Shown: positions 28,267-37,250 of the stretch, piece after piece | How positions within the stretch are numbered: position 1 is the stretch's first letter | Layout: each line of letters starts with the position of its first letter | Source: Terriglobia bacterium | Lineage (GTDB): Bacteria; Acidobacteriota; Terriglobia; Terriglobales; Acidobacteriaceae | Assembly (NCBI GenBank): GCA_020073525.1 | Contig: JAIQFA010000018.1 | Coordinates: 38,775-102,774, forward strand | Length of the DNA stretch: 64,000 nt | Direction of reading: 5' to 3' | Translations under genes and position numbers: made by a program | Notes under the pieces: model-generated | Seen by the model: only the letters and a program-made list of their open reading frames with translations | Database searches by the model: none | What the model was told of the DNA's origin: nothing

Positions 28267-28653
28267 TTACGCGTAGTCGATCGGATGCTTGGTCAGCCAG
28301 CGCTCATCGCGCACTTTGCCCATGTTCCTCATGGCGCCACCAGCAACGCTCGCGGTGAAACGGCGGCTTTTCCATGCCAGGCTTGCGCCAAGACCGATTA
28401 CGCCACCCAGCAAACCGTATGCTAACGATCTGATAATGGATTTCTGCCGATATCCTCGATAGCCGCCGAGCACACCGATGCACGCCCCAAGGGCGGCAGG
28501 CTTCAAGGCATTTCGAACCGACTCGCTAAGAAAAGGAGTGAGAGATTTTCCGTTGAGGAATGCTTCCTGGCCGGAACGCGCTCCCTGAATTCCGGAATCC
28601 AGGAGCCTTCGGCCGTACTCAGCGTTTGACTTTGACCACTCGCGCAAATCCAC
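28267..28653 (-). CDS. Small hypothetical protein with glycine-rich hydrophobic segment
   Basis: ORF in cluster orientation; ALGACIGVLGGYRGYR and LAYGLLGGVIGLGASLAW segments. Confidence 0.5.
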   Translation of the reverse strand: MDLREWSKSNAEYGRRLLDSGIQGARSGQEAFLNGKSLTPFLSESVRNALKPAALGACIGVLGGYRGYRQKSIIRSLAYGLLGGVIGLGASLAWKSRRFTASVAGGAMRNMGKVRDERWLTKHPIDYA

Positions 28654-28871
28654 GGGATCGCCTCAGGGGTGCTCGATCGGAAATACCAAGATCACTACAC
28701 CACTAAAGGGGGGGCCAAGTCGGTACCGCCAGTCACACTACCTTGTGAGCCTCACGACATCGTAATGTTCGTGGGACAGAACGCTGGGCGGTGGCTCAGC
28801 GTGGAAAGCGAGCCTGCATATTGCGGTGTGGTTTACAATGAAAGTTTCTGTGCGGTTCGTTCACTCTCCAA

Positions 28872-29345
28872 TCACGGGGCCATCTGGCTCCCCTCGACTC
28901 GCTTTTTGCGGACGTGCAAAACTTTTTGCACTTCCGCGATCACAGTTCCGGTTTCATCTTTGACGTCTACGGAAAACGTGGGTTCGATCTTCTCTTGTGT
29001 CTGCAATTCCCGGCGGACTTCTTCGATCTGCTGCTCCGACAACCGAAAGGCTGCGAATACCTTGCCCTTTCCCGGTTTTCGAAAACGGATGTTCGCGAAC
29101 TTGTCCCACACGATGTAATCGCGGCCCAGATTTTCGATGAGCATCAGCATGTAGAACGGGTCAGTCATGGCGTAGAGCGAGCCCCCGAAATGAGTGCCGA
29201 CGTAGTTGCGGTTCCAGACGCGCAGCTTCATCTCCACATCGATGGCCTTCCAATCGGACTGCAGGCGTGTCACGCGGATGCCCGCCCCAAGGAAGGGCGG
29301 CCAGAGATTGATGAGCCAGCGCAGGTGCCTCTTCACGATTGTCAT
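28872..29345 (-). CDS. DUF4442-like hotdog-fold (thioesterase-like) protein
   Basis: MTIVKRHLRWLINLWPPFLGAGIRV...NRNYVGTHFGGSLYAMTDPFYMLML...YIVWDKFANIRFRKPGKG. Confidence 0.75.
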   Translation of the reverse strand: MTIVKRHLRWLINLWPPFLGAGIRVTRLQSDWKAIDVEMKLRVWNRNYVGTHFGGSLYAMTDPFYMLMLIENLGRDYIVWDKFANIRFRKPGKGKVFAAFRLSEQQIEEVRRELQTQEKIEPTFSVDVKDETGTVIAEVQKVLHVRKKRVEGSQMAP

Positions 29346-29395
29346 ATCGAGTCTCGCCGCATGCAGAGTCACCCACGATTCCACATTGCAGCGCG

Positions 29396-31009
29396 CTACG
29401 CAACCGTGCTCTGCGACGATGTCCCATACTTTTGCCGCAGCTCTCGTTTCAGAACCTTGCCCGTTCCACTCTTCGGCAGGCTTGCGAGAAACTCGACCGA
29501 ACGCGGACATTTGTAGTGCGATAGGCGTGCGCGGCAGAACTCCAAAATGTCGTCTTCCCTCGCGAGTGCGCCCGGCTTCAAGGTAACGAGCGCTTTCGGT
29601 ACCTCGCCCCACTTCTCGTGAGGAACGGGAATCACGACCGCCTCATATACGTCCGGGTGGCCAAGAAGTACCTTCTCCACTTCCAGCGAAGATATGTTTT
29701 CGCCCCCGCTTACGATGATCTCCTTCTTGCGATCGACAATCTGGATGTAGTTGTACCGGTCCACCGTGGCCACATCACCGGTGTGAAACCAGCCGCCCTC
29801 CATTGCGGCCGCTGTGGCCTCCGGCTGGCGCCAGTAGCCTTCCATGACGACGTCGCCTCTCGCCACGATTTCACCCATGACCGCGCCATCGTGCGGTACA
29901 TCTTTCCCGTCGGGTCCAACCACGCGAAGTTCCACGCCGGGAATCGCAAATCCGGTCATCGCCTGGCGGGCATATCGTTGTTCCCCTTCGACGGTAACAT
30001 CCGATTTCACTTGCGATTTCGCAAGCGTAGGGCAGGTCTCAGTCAGGCCGTATCCCGAGATGCAGGTGCAGCCCAGCTTCTCCTCCACTTCTTTCACCAA
30101 GGTAGGAGATGAGGCCGCTCCGCCAATGATGACGATCTGCAGGCTGCTTAGGTCGTAGTTCCGTCTCGCCGGAGAATTTACCAGGGCTGTCACCATAGTG
30201 GGCACCATGGCGCAGGTAGTCACGCGCTCCTCCTCGATCAGCCGGAACACTTCCACCGGATTAAAGTGCTGAATCATCACGTGCGTACCGCCGACAACGG
30301 TAATGGTGTGGGCAGTGCCCCAGCCATTCGCGTGAAAGAGCGGAATGGTTTGCAGCATCACCGTCTTGCACGACATTTCTCCAATCGTGCTGGTGGAAGT
30401 CTGTCCTGCCGCGATCACGGACAAGGCGTGCAGATACACATTGCGATGCGTGAGCATCACGCCTTTGGGGCGGTCGCTGCTGCCGCTGGTGTAGAAGAGT
30501 TCGGCGACCGAGTCTTCATCAATTTGCATGAAGTCACACTGGAACGGAGGAGAAACGGACAGAAGGTCGTCGTAGTTCCTTGACGCCAGCCAGTTCGCTT
30601 GCGGTTGACCGTCTAAAAGGAAAGAAGTCTCGATCGAAGCGACAGTCGTCCGAAACGATTCCACTAACGGTACGAAGATCGATTCGACAAACAAGAATCT
30701 TGCCTGCGCATCATTCAAAACGAAAGCAAGTTCCTCGGCACCCAGGCGAATGTTCAGGGGCACCAACACGCATCCGGCTTCCAGAACCCCGTAATAGGCT
30801 TCCAGGAGCCGATGACAGTTTGTGCCGAGAAAGGCGATGCGATCGCCAGGTTTCGCCCCCGCGGTGATGAGGGCGCCTGCCAAGCGCGCTGCGCGGTCGG
30901 CGAATTGCGCATACGTAAACCGCTGTCCGCCGCATACTACTCCGACTCTGTTCGGAAATTGTTCACACGCATAGCGCAGGAAGCGAATGGGAGTTAGCGG
31001 GATTTTCAT
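29396..31009 (-). CDS. AMP-dependent acyl-CoA synthetase/ligase
   Basis: LFYTSGSSDRPKGVMLTHRNV, GYGLTETCPTLA, GWFHTGDVATVDRYNYIQIVDRKKEIIVSGGENISSLEVE, PKSGTGKVLKRELR. Confidence 0.95.
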   Translation of the reverse strand: MKIPLTPIRFLRYACEQFPNRVGVVCGGQRFTYAQFADRAARLAGALITAGAKPGDRIAFLGTNCHRLLEAYYGVLEAGCVLVPLNIRLGAEELAFVLNDAQARFLFVESIFVPLVESFRTTVASIETSFLLDGQPQANWLASRNYDDLLSVSPPFQCDFMQIDEDSVAELFYTSGSSDRPKGVMLTHRNVYLHALSVIAAGQTSTSTIGEMSCKTVMLQTIPLFHANGWGTAHTITVVGGTHVMIQHFNPVEVFRLIEEERVTTCAMVPTMVTALVNSPARRNYDLSSLQIVIIGGAASSPTLVKEVEEKLGCTCISGYGLTETCPTLAKSQVKSDVTVEGEQRYARQAMTGFAIPGVELRVVGPDGKDVPHDGAVMGEIVARGDVVMEGYWRQPEATAAAMEGGWFHTGDVATVDRYNYIQIVDRKKEIIVSGGENISSLEVEKVLLGHPDVYEAVVIPVPHEKWGEVPKALVTLKPGALAREDDILEFCRARLSHYKCPRSVEFLASLPKSGTGKVLKRELRQKYGTSSQSTVA

Positions 31010-31218
31010 GGGCGCCTCGCGATGGATGATGGACAACAGAGTGCCCGCCGGCAGGAGCCCGCCAGCGCGATACTCAACCGGAAATGTCAATTGAGTTGAC
31101 TGGTTGTCCCGTGCGGAGTCGAAGGACCCCGTGGCCGCGTACCTTTATGCCCGCCCCGCAAGGAACTTTCTCCCGTGCTGGTTTACACGCGCGAAACAGG
31201 CTTTCGAAGAGAACGCCC

Positions 31219-32139
31219 TTAGGCGCTCCCGGTACTCGGCCAAACGAGGGCCTTCGACTCGGCATGGCTCGCATTTGGCGCGAACCATTTGCGCTCGCCA
31301 CCTGGCTTCACCATGACATCCATCAATTCTTTCTGGGCGTCGACATAGCTTTTCACGCCTTCCCGAGTCAGTTCCGCCAACGGCAGGAAGGGAAATGGCC
31401 GCAGGAGTTCGAGGGTCTTGCCCGCGGTCTTCACATTGGCATTCATCTGCCGCCCGGCTACATCCACCAGTTTCCGCTGTGCGTCGATGAACGACTCCGT
31501 GGCATGGCGCGCCAGTTGCGACAGTTCGGTCTTCTTAATCTTCTTAGCCCCATTGGTGTGGGCCTTGCTGCCGGTGGCCTTCGCTGTCTCGTCGGCGACA
31601 ACGTCCATGAAGTGCTTCTGGGCTTTGACAAAATTGTCCATCGCCTCGCGGGCCAGATCCACCAGGTGCTCGGTCTGGTACGGCTTTCCCGCCTTGGCGG
31701 CCTCCACCCAGGTATGCGTTTGCTTGCTGGCAATCTTCAGGAACTCCTGCTGCATGTCGATAAATGTCTCCACGCTGCGCCGGAGCAGGTCGGTCACAGC
31801 CTGGGCCGCAGGCCACTCCCCGACACGTTCCTTGACACCCGACATCAGGATTTCGTTCTGCTTTTGTCCCAGTTCCAGCAGGACCTTTTGGCCTTCAATG
31901 AAGTTCGTTACGCCCTCGGCCGTCACTTCGCTGAGAATGGCCGTGGGGGAATGGTTAGGATCGGACAGTTGCTGCCGGAGCGAGTGCATCAGGCTTGCAT
32001 TCTGCCGCATGGCGAGATCCAGGAGGATCCGCTGTGTGGCAAAGAAACTCTGGACACCCTGCTGTGCCCAACCCGACAGAAGGGAAACGAAAGAAGACTC
32101 CGCGGAATGAGTCCGGGGATGTACAGCGGTTGTTGCCAT
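31219..32139 (-). CDS. Phasin-like granule-associated protein built of ~6 amphipathic repeats
   Basis: Repeats: GVQSFFATQRILLDLAMRQ / GVTNFIEGQKVLLELGQKQ / SVETFIDMQQEFLKIASKQ / AMDNFVKAQKHFMDVVADE / ATESFIDAQRKLVDVAGRQ / GVKSYVDAQKELMDVMVK. Confidence 0.7.
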   Translation of the reverse strand: MATTAVHPRTHSAESSFVSLLSGWAQQGVQSFFATQRILLDLAMRQNASLMHSLRQQLSDPNHSPTAILSEVTAEGVTNFIEGQKVLLELGQKQNEILMSGVKERVGEWPAAQAVTDLLRRSVETFIDMQQEFLKIASKQTHTWVEAAKAGKPYQTEHLVDLAREAMDNFVKAQKHFMDVVADETAKATGSKAHTNGAKKIKKTELSQLARHATESFIDAQRKLVDVAGRQMNANVKTAGKTLELLRPFPFLPLAELTREGVKSYVDAQKELMDVMVKPGGERKWFAPNASHAESKALVWPSTGSA

Positions 32140-32155
32140 TTGACACCTCCACATA

Positions 32156-32170
32156 TGCTGCATCGCAGCA
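32156..32170. promoter_or_regulatory. Inverted repeat TGCTGC-ATC-GCAGCA, candidate PhaR operator (CTGC-N3-GCAG)
   Basis: Perfect 6-bp inverted repeat in the divergent intergenic region between the phasin-like and phaR-like genes. Confidence 0.65.
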
Positions 32171-32262
32171 TCGATTAAAATATACGAGGATATGGGGTTT
32201 GTGTCAATATATATCTGTCGTATGTGCAGAGCAGCATAGTTGCGATCAGGACCGTGACCGAA

Positions 32263-32802
32263 ATGAAGCCCAACTCCGTCGTCATCAAGAAATATGGGAA
32301 TCGCAGGTTGTACGATTCCTCCAACAGCCGGTACGTGAACCTCGACGATATCGCCGGATTCATTCGGGAAGGCAGAGATGTTCAGGTTGTCGATGCCAAG
32401 ACCGGCCTGGACCTGACCCGGGTCACCCTGACGCAGATCATCACTGAGGATGCCAAAGACAAACCGACGGGTCTTCCACTCGAACTGCTCCGCCAGTTGA
32501 TCGTGGCCTCCGACGAGGTGCGGCAGGAGTTTGTCATGTGGTACTTGAAATCCGCCTTTGACACTTACCAGAAGGTGCAGGACGCGGTGCAGAGCCGGCT
32601 CGGTGAGGTCCAGTCCGCCATTCTGTCGCCCGTCGAAATGATGAAGCAACTGCTGGGCACTCAAGTACCAGCTCAGGGCCGAAGCGAGGCCGAACCGGAA
32701 TTGGAGGCACTGCGTAAGCGAGTAGCGGAACTGGAATCCCGGCTGGGAAAGCCCGTGCGAGCAAAACGAGGCTTACGCCGGAAGCAAAAGCGAAAGGTAT
32801 AA
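32263..32802 (+). CDS. phaR: PhaR-type polyhydroxyalkanoate synthesis repressor
   Basis: VVIKKYGNRRLYDSSNSRYVNLDDIAGFIREGRDVQVVDAKTGLDLTRVTLTQII is the PHB_acc_N DNA-binding domain signature. Confidence 0.92.
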   Translation: MKPNSVVIKKYGNRRLYDSSNSRYVNLDDIAGFIREGRDVQVVDAKTGLDLTRVTLTQIITEDAKDKPTGLPLELLRQLIVASDEVRQEFVMWYLKSAFDTYQKVQDAVQSRLGEVQSAILSPVEMMKQLLGTQVPAQGRSEAEPELEALRKRVAELESRLGKPVRAKRGLRRKQKRKV

Positions 32803-32880
32803 TGCGCAGGGGGCAAGCTGCCGCCAGCTCGGCGCGCTAGCCCGATTTGGGTAAAATGCTGGGACAGAATTAGGACAAAA

Positions 32881-33687
32881 GTGCCGAGCAAAGAGAAAAA
32901 GACCACAGGTTCATCGAAGGCCGGGGATCGGCAGCAAACGCGCCGGGCCGATTCGGGAGCGGACATCTCACCCTGGACAGAGGCGCTGTTTGCGGCTGAA
33001 GTTCTCCTGCTGCACGCAACTCCTGTCTATTACGGGTTCGGCGTGCCCCGGGGAGATGGCTCGGCAGTGGTCATTATCCCCGGTTTTCTCGGTACCGATC
33101 TTTATTTGATGGAACTCCACTCATGGCTGGGGCGCATCGGATACCGGCCCTATTTCTCCGGCATCGGTATAAACGCCGAGTGCCCGAATCTCCTGGTCCA
33201 ACGCCAACTGAGCAAAACCATCGAAGAAGCCCTAACCGACACCGAGCGGAGAATTCACTTGATCGGTCACAGTCTCGGAGGGGTGATCGCACGTTCGGTG
33301 GCGGGCCAGCGACCGGGAGATGTGGCTTCGGTTATCACGCTGGGCTCGCCCTTTCGCGGTACTGTTACCAGTGGAGCCGTTCTCCACGCTACCGAAGCCA
33401 TTCGTCTGCGAATCCTGCAGGAGCATGGTCGAAAAGTACTGCCCGACTGCTACACCGGGCGTTGTACCTGCAATTTCGTGGATTCCTTGAAGCGCGAGTT
33501 TCCGGAAACGATGGTCCAGACCGCGATTTACACGCGTGATGACGGCATTGTGGACTGGCGCTATTGCATGACCAGGAATCCGGAAGCCGACTTTGAAGTT
33601 CCGGGCACTCATATTGGACTGGCATTCAACCCTTCGGTGTATTCCATCGTCGCCGAGCGCCTGGCGAAGGCGCAATCTTCCGAGTGA
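32881..33687 (+). CDS. Alpha/beta hydrolase (lipase/esterase-like)
   Basis: VVIIPGFLGTDLYLMELHSWLGRIGYRPYF, IHLIGHSLGGVIARSVA (GHSLGG), LGSPFRG; GTG start. Confidence 0.85.
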   Translation: MPSKEKKTTGSSKAGDRQQTRRADSGADISPWTEALFAAEVLLLHATPVYYGFGVPRGDGSAVVIIPGFLGTDLYLMELHSWLGRIGYRPYFSGIGINAECPNLLVQRQLSKTIEEALTDTERRIHLIGHSLGGVIARSVAGQRPGDVASVITLGSPFRGTVTSGAVLHATEAIRLRILQEHGRKVLPDCYTGRCTCNFVDSLKREFPETMVQTAIYTRDDGIVDWRYCMTRNPEADFEVPGTHIGLAFNPSVYSIVAERLAKAQSSE

Positions 33688-33857
33688 GTTGTTTCCGTAC
33701 ACGTTCCGTGCGGATGCCTTTGAGCGACCCGACCATGCCTGTACCATCGGCCTTCATGGATTCTTGAAGCTATCTCCTAAATCGTTTGGGAAGGGCGGGC
33801 TTCAGCTCGGGATCGGGGGTTGCGAGCCATGCCTTCGTTGTATATACGAGCGCTGCC

Positions 33858-34661
33858 TCATTGCTGTCCGCTCAAGTCGGCCAGCTTCCGCAACCTAACT
33901 GTCGCGTCATTGGCGATGTCCTGCTGTAACCATCCGAGGTGACCGGCCCCATAGATCACGAGAATCCTTTCGTTCGGAGATTCGATCAGCTTGACGATAT
34001 TGTGATAAATGCGAATATTTCTCTGATACCACAGTGCCAGCAGGTCAGGTCCCGCATAGTCACCAGGTTCTCCGTAGGGCACGATGGCGTAATAGAAGGC
34101 CATGCCCTTTACCGCCATCGAATCGGAATTCATGTACTCCAACGTATCGAGCACAGTGTGCGATCGCAAGAAATCGTCCTGCTCCTTCACCAGCGTGCCC
34201 ATGCCCGCCATCATCGCGTCGAACTTCTCTGCCCGGCCACTGGCTTTGGCGTAGTTGGCCACCCGTTGCATCGGGAATTCGCCTTCGACATCGATCGGGT
34301 AGATCGCATGATGGCCAAGTTCCTTGGCCAGCCGGTATCCGATTTGATCGATCTCGTTACGCGACAGCGTGTACTTTCCCGCCACGTAGTCGGAATACTC
34401 ATGCCCCACCTTCTGGCTATCGATATCGGCTTCAATCGCAACCTTAGTCGGATGAAACCTCTTCAAAACTTCGATCAGCTGCGCGATTTCTTGCTGGCGT
34501 TTCGACGATTGGACATCGTCAGCTTGCATGTTGTAGATATCGCGTCCCGGGTTCGACATGTGATACGTCCCGAGCACTAGAATCTCTGGGCGAGCATCCG
34601 GTTGAGCCCAAGAAACTACCGATATTGCCAGTACCGCCAGAAACAGAAAAATCTTCCTCAT
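33858..34661 (-). CDS. Secreted DUF5694-like (TraB/GumN-related) protein
   Basis: Signal peptide MRKIFLFLAVLAISVVSWAQ; ILVLGTYHMSNPGRD, PTKVAIEADID, ILVIYGAGHLGWLQQ. Confidence 0.7.
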   Translation of the reverse strand: MRKIFLFLAVLAISVVSWAQPDARPEILVLGTYHMSNPGRDIYNMQADDVQSSKRQQEIAQLIEVLKRFHPTKVAIEADIDSQKVGHEYSDYVAGKYTLSRNEIDQIGYRLAKELGHHAIYPIDVEGEFPMQRVANYAKASGRAEKFDAMMAGMGTLVKEQDDFLRSHTVLDTLEYMNSDSMAVKGMAFYYAIVPYGEPGDYAGPDLLALWYQRNIRIYHNIVKLIESPNERILVIYGAGHLGWLQQDIANDATVRLRKLADLSGQQ

Positions 34662-35349
34662 GCATCCTCCGCTTCTGCATACGAATCTCCGCTGGGCAAA
34701 GTTCCATGTCACAGGGCGAAACAGCGCGGCTTTGTTCCCGGTGTCCGACTATCCACGCGGCGGAAGTTTCGCATCTGCTTGTGAATGGCTTTCCTACGCT
34801 GCTTTTCAGCCTGTCTTGAAAAGCCGCCAGCAACCTGAGTCACGAGGATGTCGCCGTGATAGGTGGCGATCAATCGCGTTACCACGCACAATATCAGTTT
34901 GAGACCCGACCAGATGCCATAGCTGCGGCCGCGGCAAGACCTCGCTGCGTGAGGTCTACTGCGACCAATGTTCGGACGGAATTGCGGCAGAGCGGGAAGA
35001 ACAGCGAGCGGCACGTAGGGAACAACGACAGGTGGGCGGCGTACACCCCGGAGTTCTTGATCTTGAATCCAGCCGGGTCACAGGCCGTGCTGACACTTCC
35101 CACCGGTCTTTAGCCCCTGAGGGACCTGGCAGCGCACTCCTTCGGTTTCATTAATTCATGAGATGGGTTCTACTTACACTGTCGCGTCGGCCCGTGCTAT
35201 CATCCCTCAACCCAGTGCGCTGTGGACCGAGTCCGCGGTGTTACCCGGGGTATGCGCGGGGCGTGCGACCGATACTAAGGAGAACCTGAACCATGGCTCC
35301 GCTTCCTCTCCATCCCGCTAGTTGTGTTCGCGCAGTTAAAACCTCGTTC

Positions 35350-37161
35350 ATGAAACGTTGCCAATTGTTCTGCCGGCTCTTCTGTCTGGCGTTCGCTTTG
35401 GTTGCCGCGTTGGCGGTGCAGGCGCTAGCGGAGGCTCCTCCAACCGGCGAAAATGCCTATTGCGGCAAGGCCAATGTCGCGCGGTTTGGCGCCAAAGACG
35501 GCGTCGCCGAACTCCCCAAGACCTGTTACTACACCGCGCTCGATGGAACGCCATCGCCCGGAAAGCCGATACGCGTTGCCGGAAGTTCTAACCTGGCGGG
35601 AGCGATCGCGGATGCCAAGTGTGGCGACACGCTGCTCCTGGCCGCCGGAGGTTCGTACGACGTCAAAGAGTTACCCGCGAAAAAGTGCGACGATCAGCAC
35701 TACATCACCGTGCGAACCGATACGCCTGACTCCCAACTTCCCCCGGAAGGCACACGTATTTCTCCCGCCTGGGCGGGGGTTGCCAGCCTTCCCGGGCGAC
35801 CGGCTTTTGCCCAACCTTCGGGCGGACCAAGGAAGTTGATGGCGACGCTGGTGGTCCGGCGCCCTTCCGGAGCAACCGTTGGAGATCACATCCGCTTCAT
35901 CGGTATTGAGTGGACTACCGCTCCCGATGCCAACGTGGCTCGCATCGCCTCAGCCGAACACTCCGACCACGTCATCTTCGATCGTAACTGGTTCCATCCC
36001 GCCGAGGGCGTGGAAGTGGGGCACGGCCTTGGAATCAACCAAGGCTCGAACACGATTGCCGTTATCAACTCCTACATCAGTGGAATGTATTGCGTCGCGG
36101 GCACCGGGAAATGTACGGATGCAACCGCGGTGGGTGGGGGCAGCGGTGACGAACCCATCTCCACCCTTAAGATCTACAACAACTTTCTCGAGTCCGCAGG
36201 ACAGCAGATTATGTTCGGCGGCAGTGCCTCCACCATCAATCCCAGCGATATCGAGATCCGCCGCAACCATCTGTTTCGCCCCATGCTCTGGAAAGAGGGC
36301 GAACCCGGCTATACACCGAGTGCCTCGGGAAAACCCTTCGTCGTCAAGAACAACTTTGAACTGAAGAATGGGATCCGCGTTTTGTTCGAAGCCAATCTGC
36401 TCGAAAATACCTGGGGCGGCTTCAGCCAGACGGGATATTCCATCTTAATCACCCCCAAGAATCAGAGTGGCAGGTGCCCAGTTTGCCGCGTCAACGATGT
36501 TACCGTTCGTTATGACCGGATTCGAAACGTTGCCGGGGCCCTGCAGATTGCCAACGCGCTGGCCAGGGGCGGCGCTTCTGCCGCCGATGGCGGCCGTTAC
36601 AGCATTCACGACATCTTCGTCGACGGTCTCCACGAACGCGATTTCAAAGGCGGAGGAACGTTTCTGATATTCGTCGTCGAGAAACCGCCCGTGCATGACG
36701 TGCAGATCGATCACGTTACGGCGTTCGTACCGGGCGTTCTGATGGCGATTCTCGCTCATGAGAAGATGCCGAACTTCTCGCTGACCAACAGCGTCTTTTC
36801 CGTCGGAGGTCGGCGGGAGCCGATTGCTTCCGCGGGCGGAGGCCCGGAAGCCTGCGCCTCCAAGAACCAGGTGCTGGGCGGCGAAGCCGTGCTGGCAGCC
36901 TGCTTTGAACCGTATAAGTTCGACCGAAACTTAATTATTGCTGGGCGCGGGTCGTTTCCTAAGGGAAACATTGTTGTTGGGTCGCCGGAGGCGGCGGGCA
37001 TTCGCGACCTTAAGGACAACATCAGCAAGGATCCAAGGCTCTGCCATGCCAAGGGATCGGGGTGTTCGAAGGCATCTCCAGGAGTCGGCGCGGGTTCGGA
37101 TGGGCGGGACTTGGGGGCGGATATTGACGGAGTGGAAGCGGCGATTGCAGGCGTGGAATAG
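35350..37161 (+). CDS. Secreted right-handed parallel beta-helix-like protein
   Basis: Signal peptide MKRCQLFCRLFCLAFALVAALAVQALA; repeated NN/IEIRRNHLF, VIFDRNWFHP, LKIYNNFLES rungs. Confidence 0.65.
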   Translation: MKRCQLFCRLFCLAFALVAALAVQALAEAPPTGENAYCGKANVARFGAKDGVAELPKTCYYTALDGTPSPGKPIRVAGSSNLAGAIADAKCGDTLLLAAGGSYDVKELPAKKCDDQHYITVRTDTPDSQLPPEGTRISPAWAGVASLPGRPAFAQPSGGPRKLMATLVVRRPSGATVGDHIRFIGIEWTTAPDANVARIASAEHSDHVIFDRNWFHPAEGVEVGHGLGINQGSNTIAVINSYISGMYCVAGTGKCTDATAVGGGSGDEPISTLKIYNNFLESAGQQIMFGGSASTINPSDIEIRRNHLFRPMLWKEGEPGYTPSASGKPFVVKNNFELKNGIRVLFEANLLENTWGGFSQTGYSILITPKNQSGRCPVCRVNDVTVRYDRIRNVAGALQIANALARGGASAADGGRYSIHDIFVDGLHERDFKGGGTFLIFVVEKPPVHDVQIDHVTAFVPGVLMAILAHEKMPNFSLTNSVFSVGGRREPIASAGGGPEACASKNQVLGGEAVLAACFEPYKFDRNLIIAGRGSFPKGNIVVGSPEAAGIRDLKDNISKDPRLCHAKGSGCSKASPGVGAGSDGRDLGADIDGVEAAIAGVE

Positions 37162-37250
37162 GACCCTTGTTCTGATTGATAAAGAATAAGGACGAGTTTC
37201 AATACTGGGTTGTAAGGGCGAAGTCCCGGTCAGATCATCGGAAATTGGAT

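Noticed and set aside
31219-32664. 481-aa version of the phasin-like ORF extending across the promoter and into phaR
   Set aside because: N-terminal extension is antisense to phaR; the MATTAVHPRTHS start at 32139 fits the repeat structure and the divergent promoter
31219-33687. PHA (polyhydroxybutyrate) biosynthesis operon
   Set aside because: PhaR and phasin-like genes are present, but no phaC, phaA or phaB was found; WS/DGAT points to wax/TAG instead
34709-35103. Possible small gene(s) in the 34.7-35.1 kb gap
   Set aside because: Short overlapping ORFs on both strands without motifs or RBS; more likely a decayed or intergenic region
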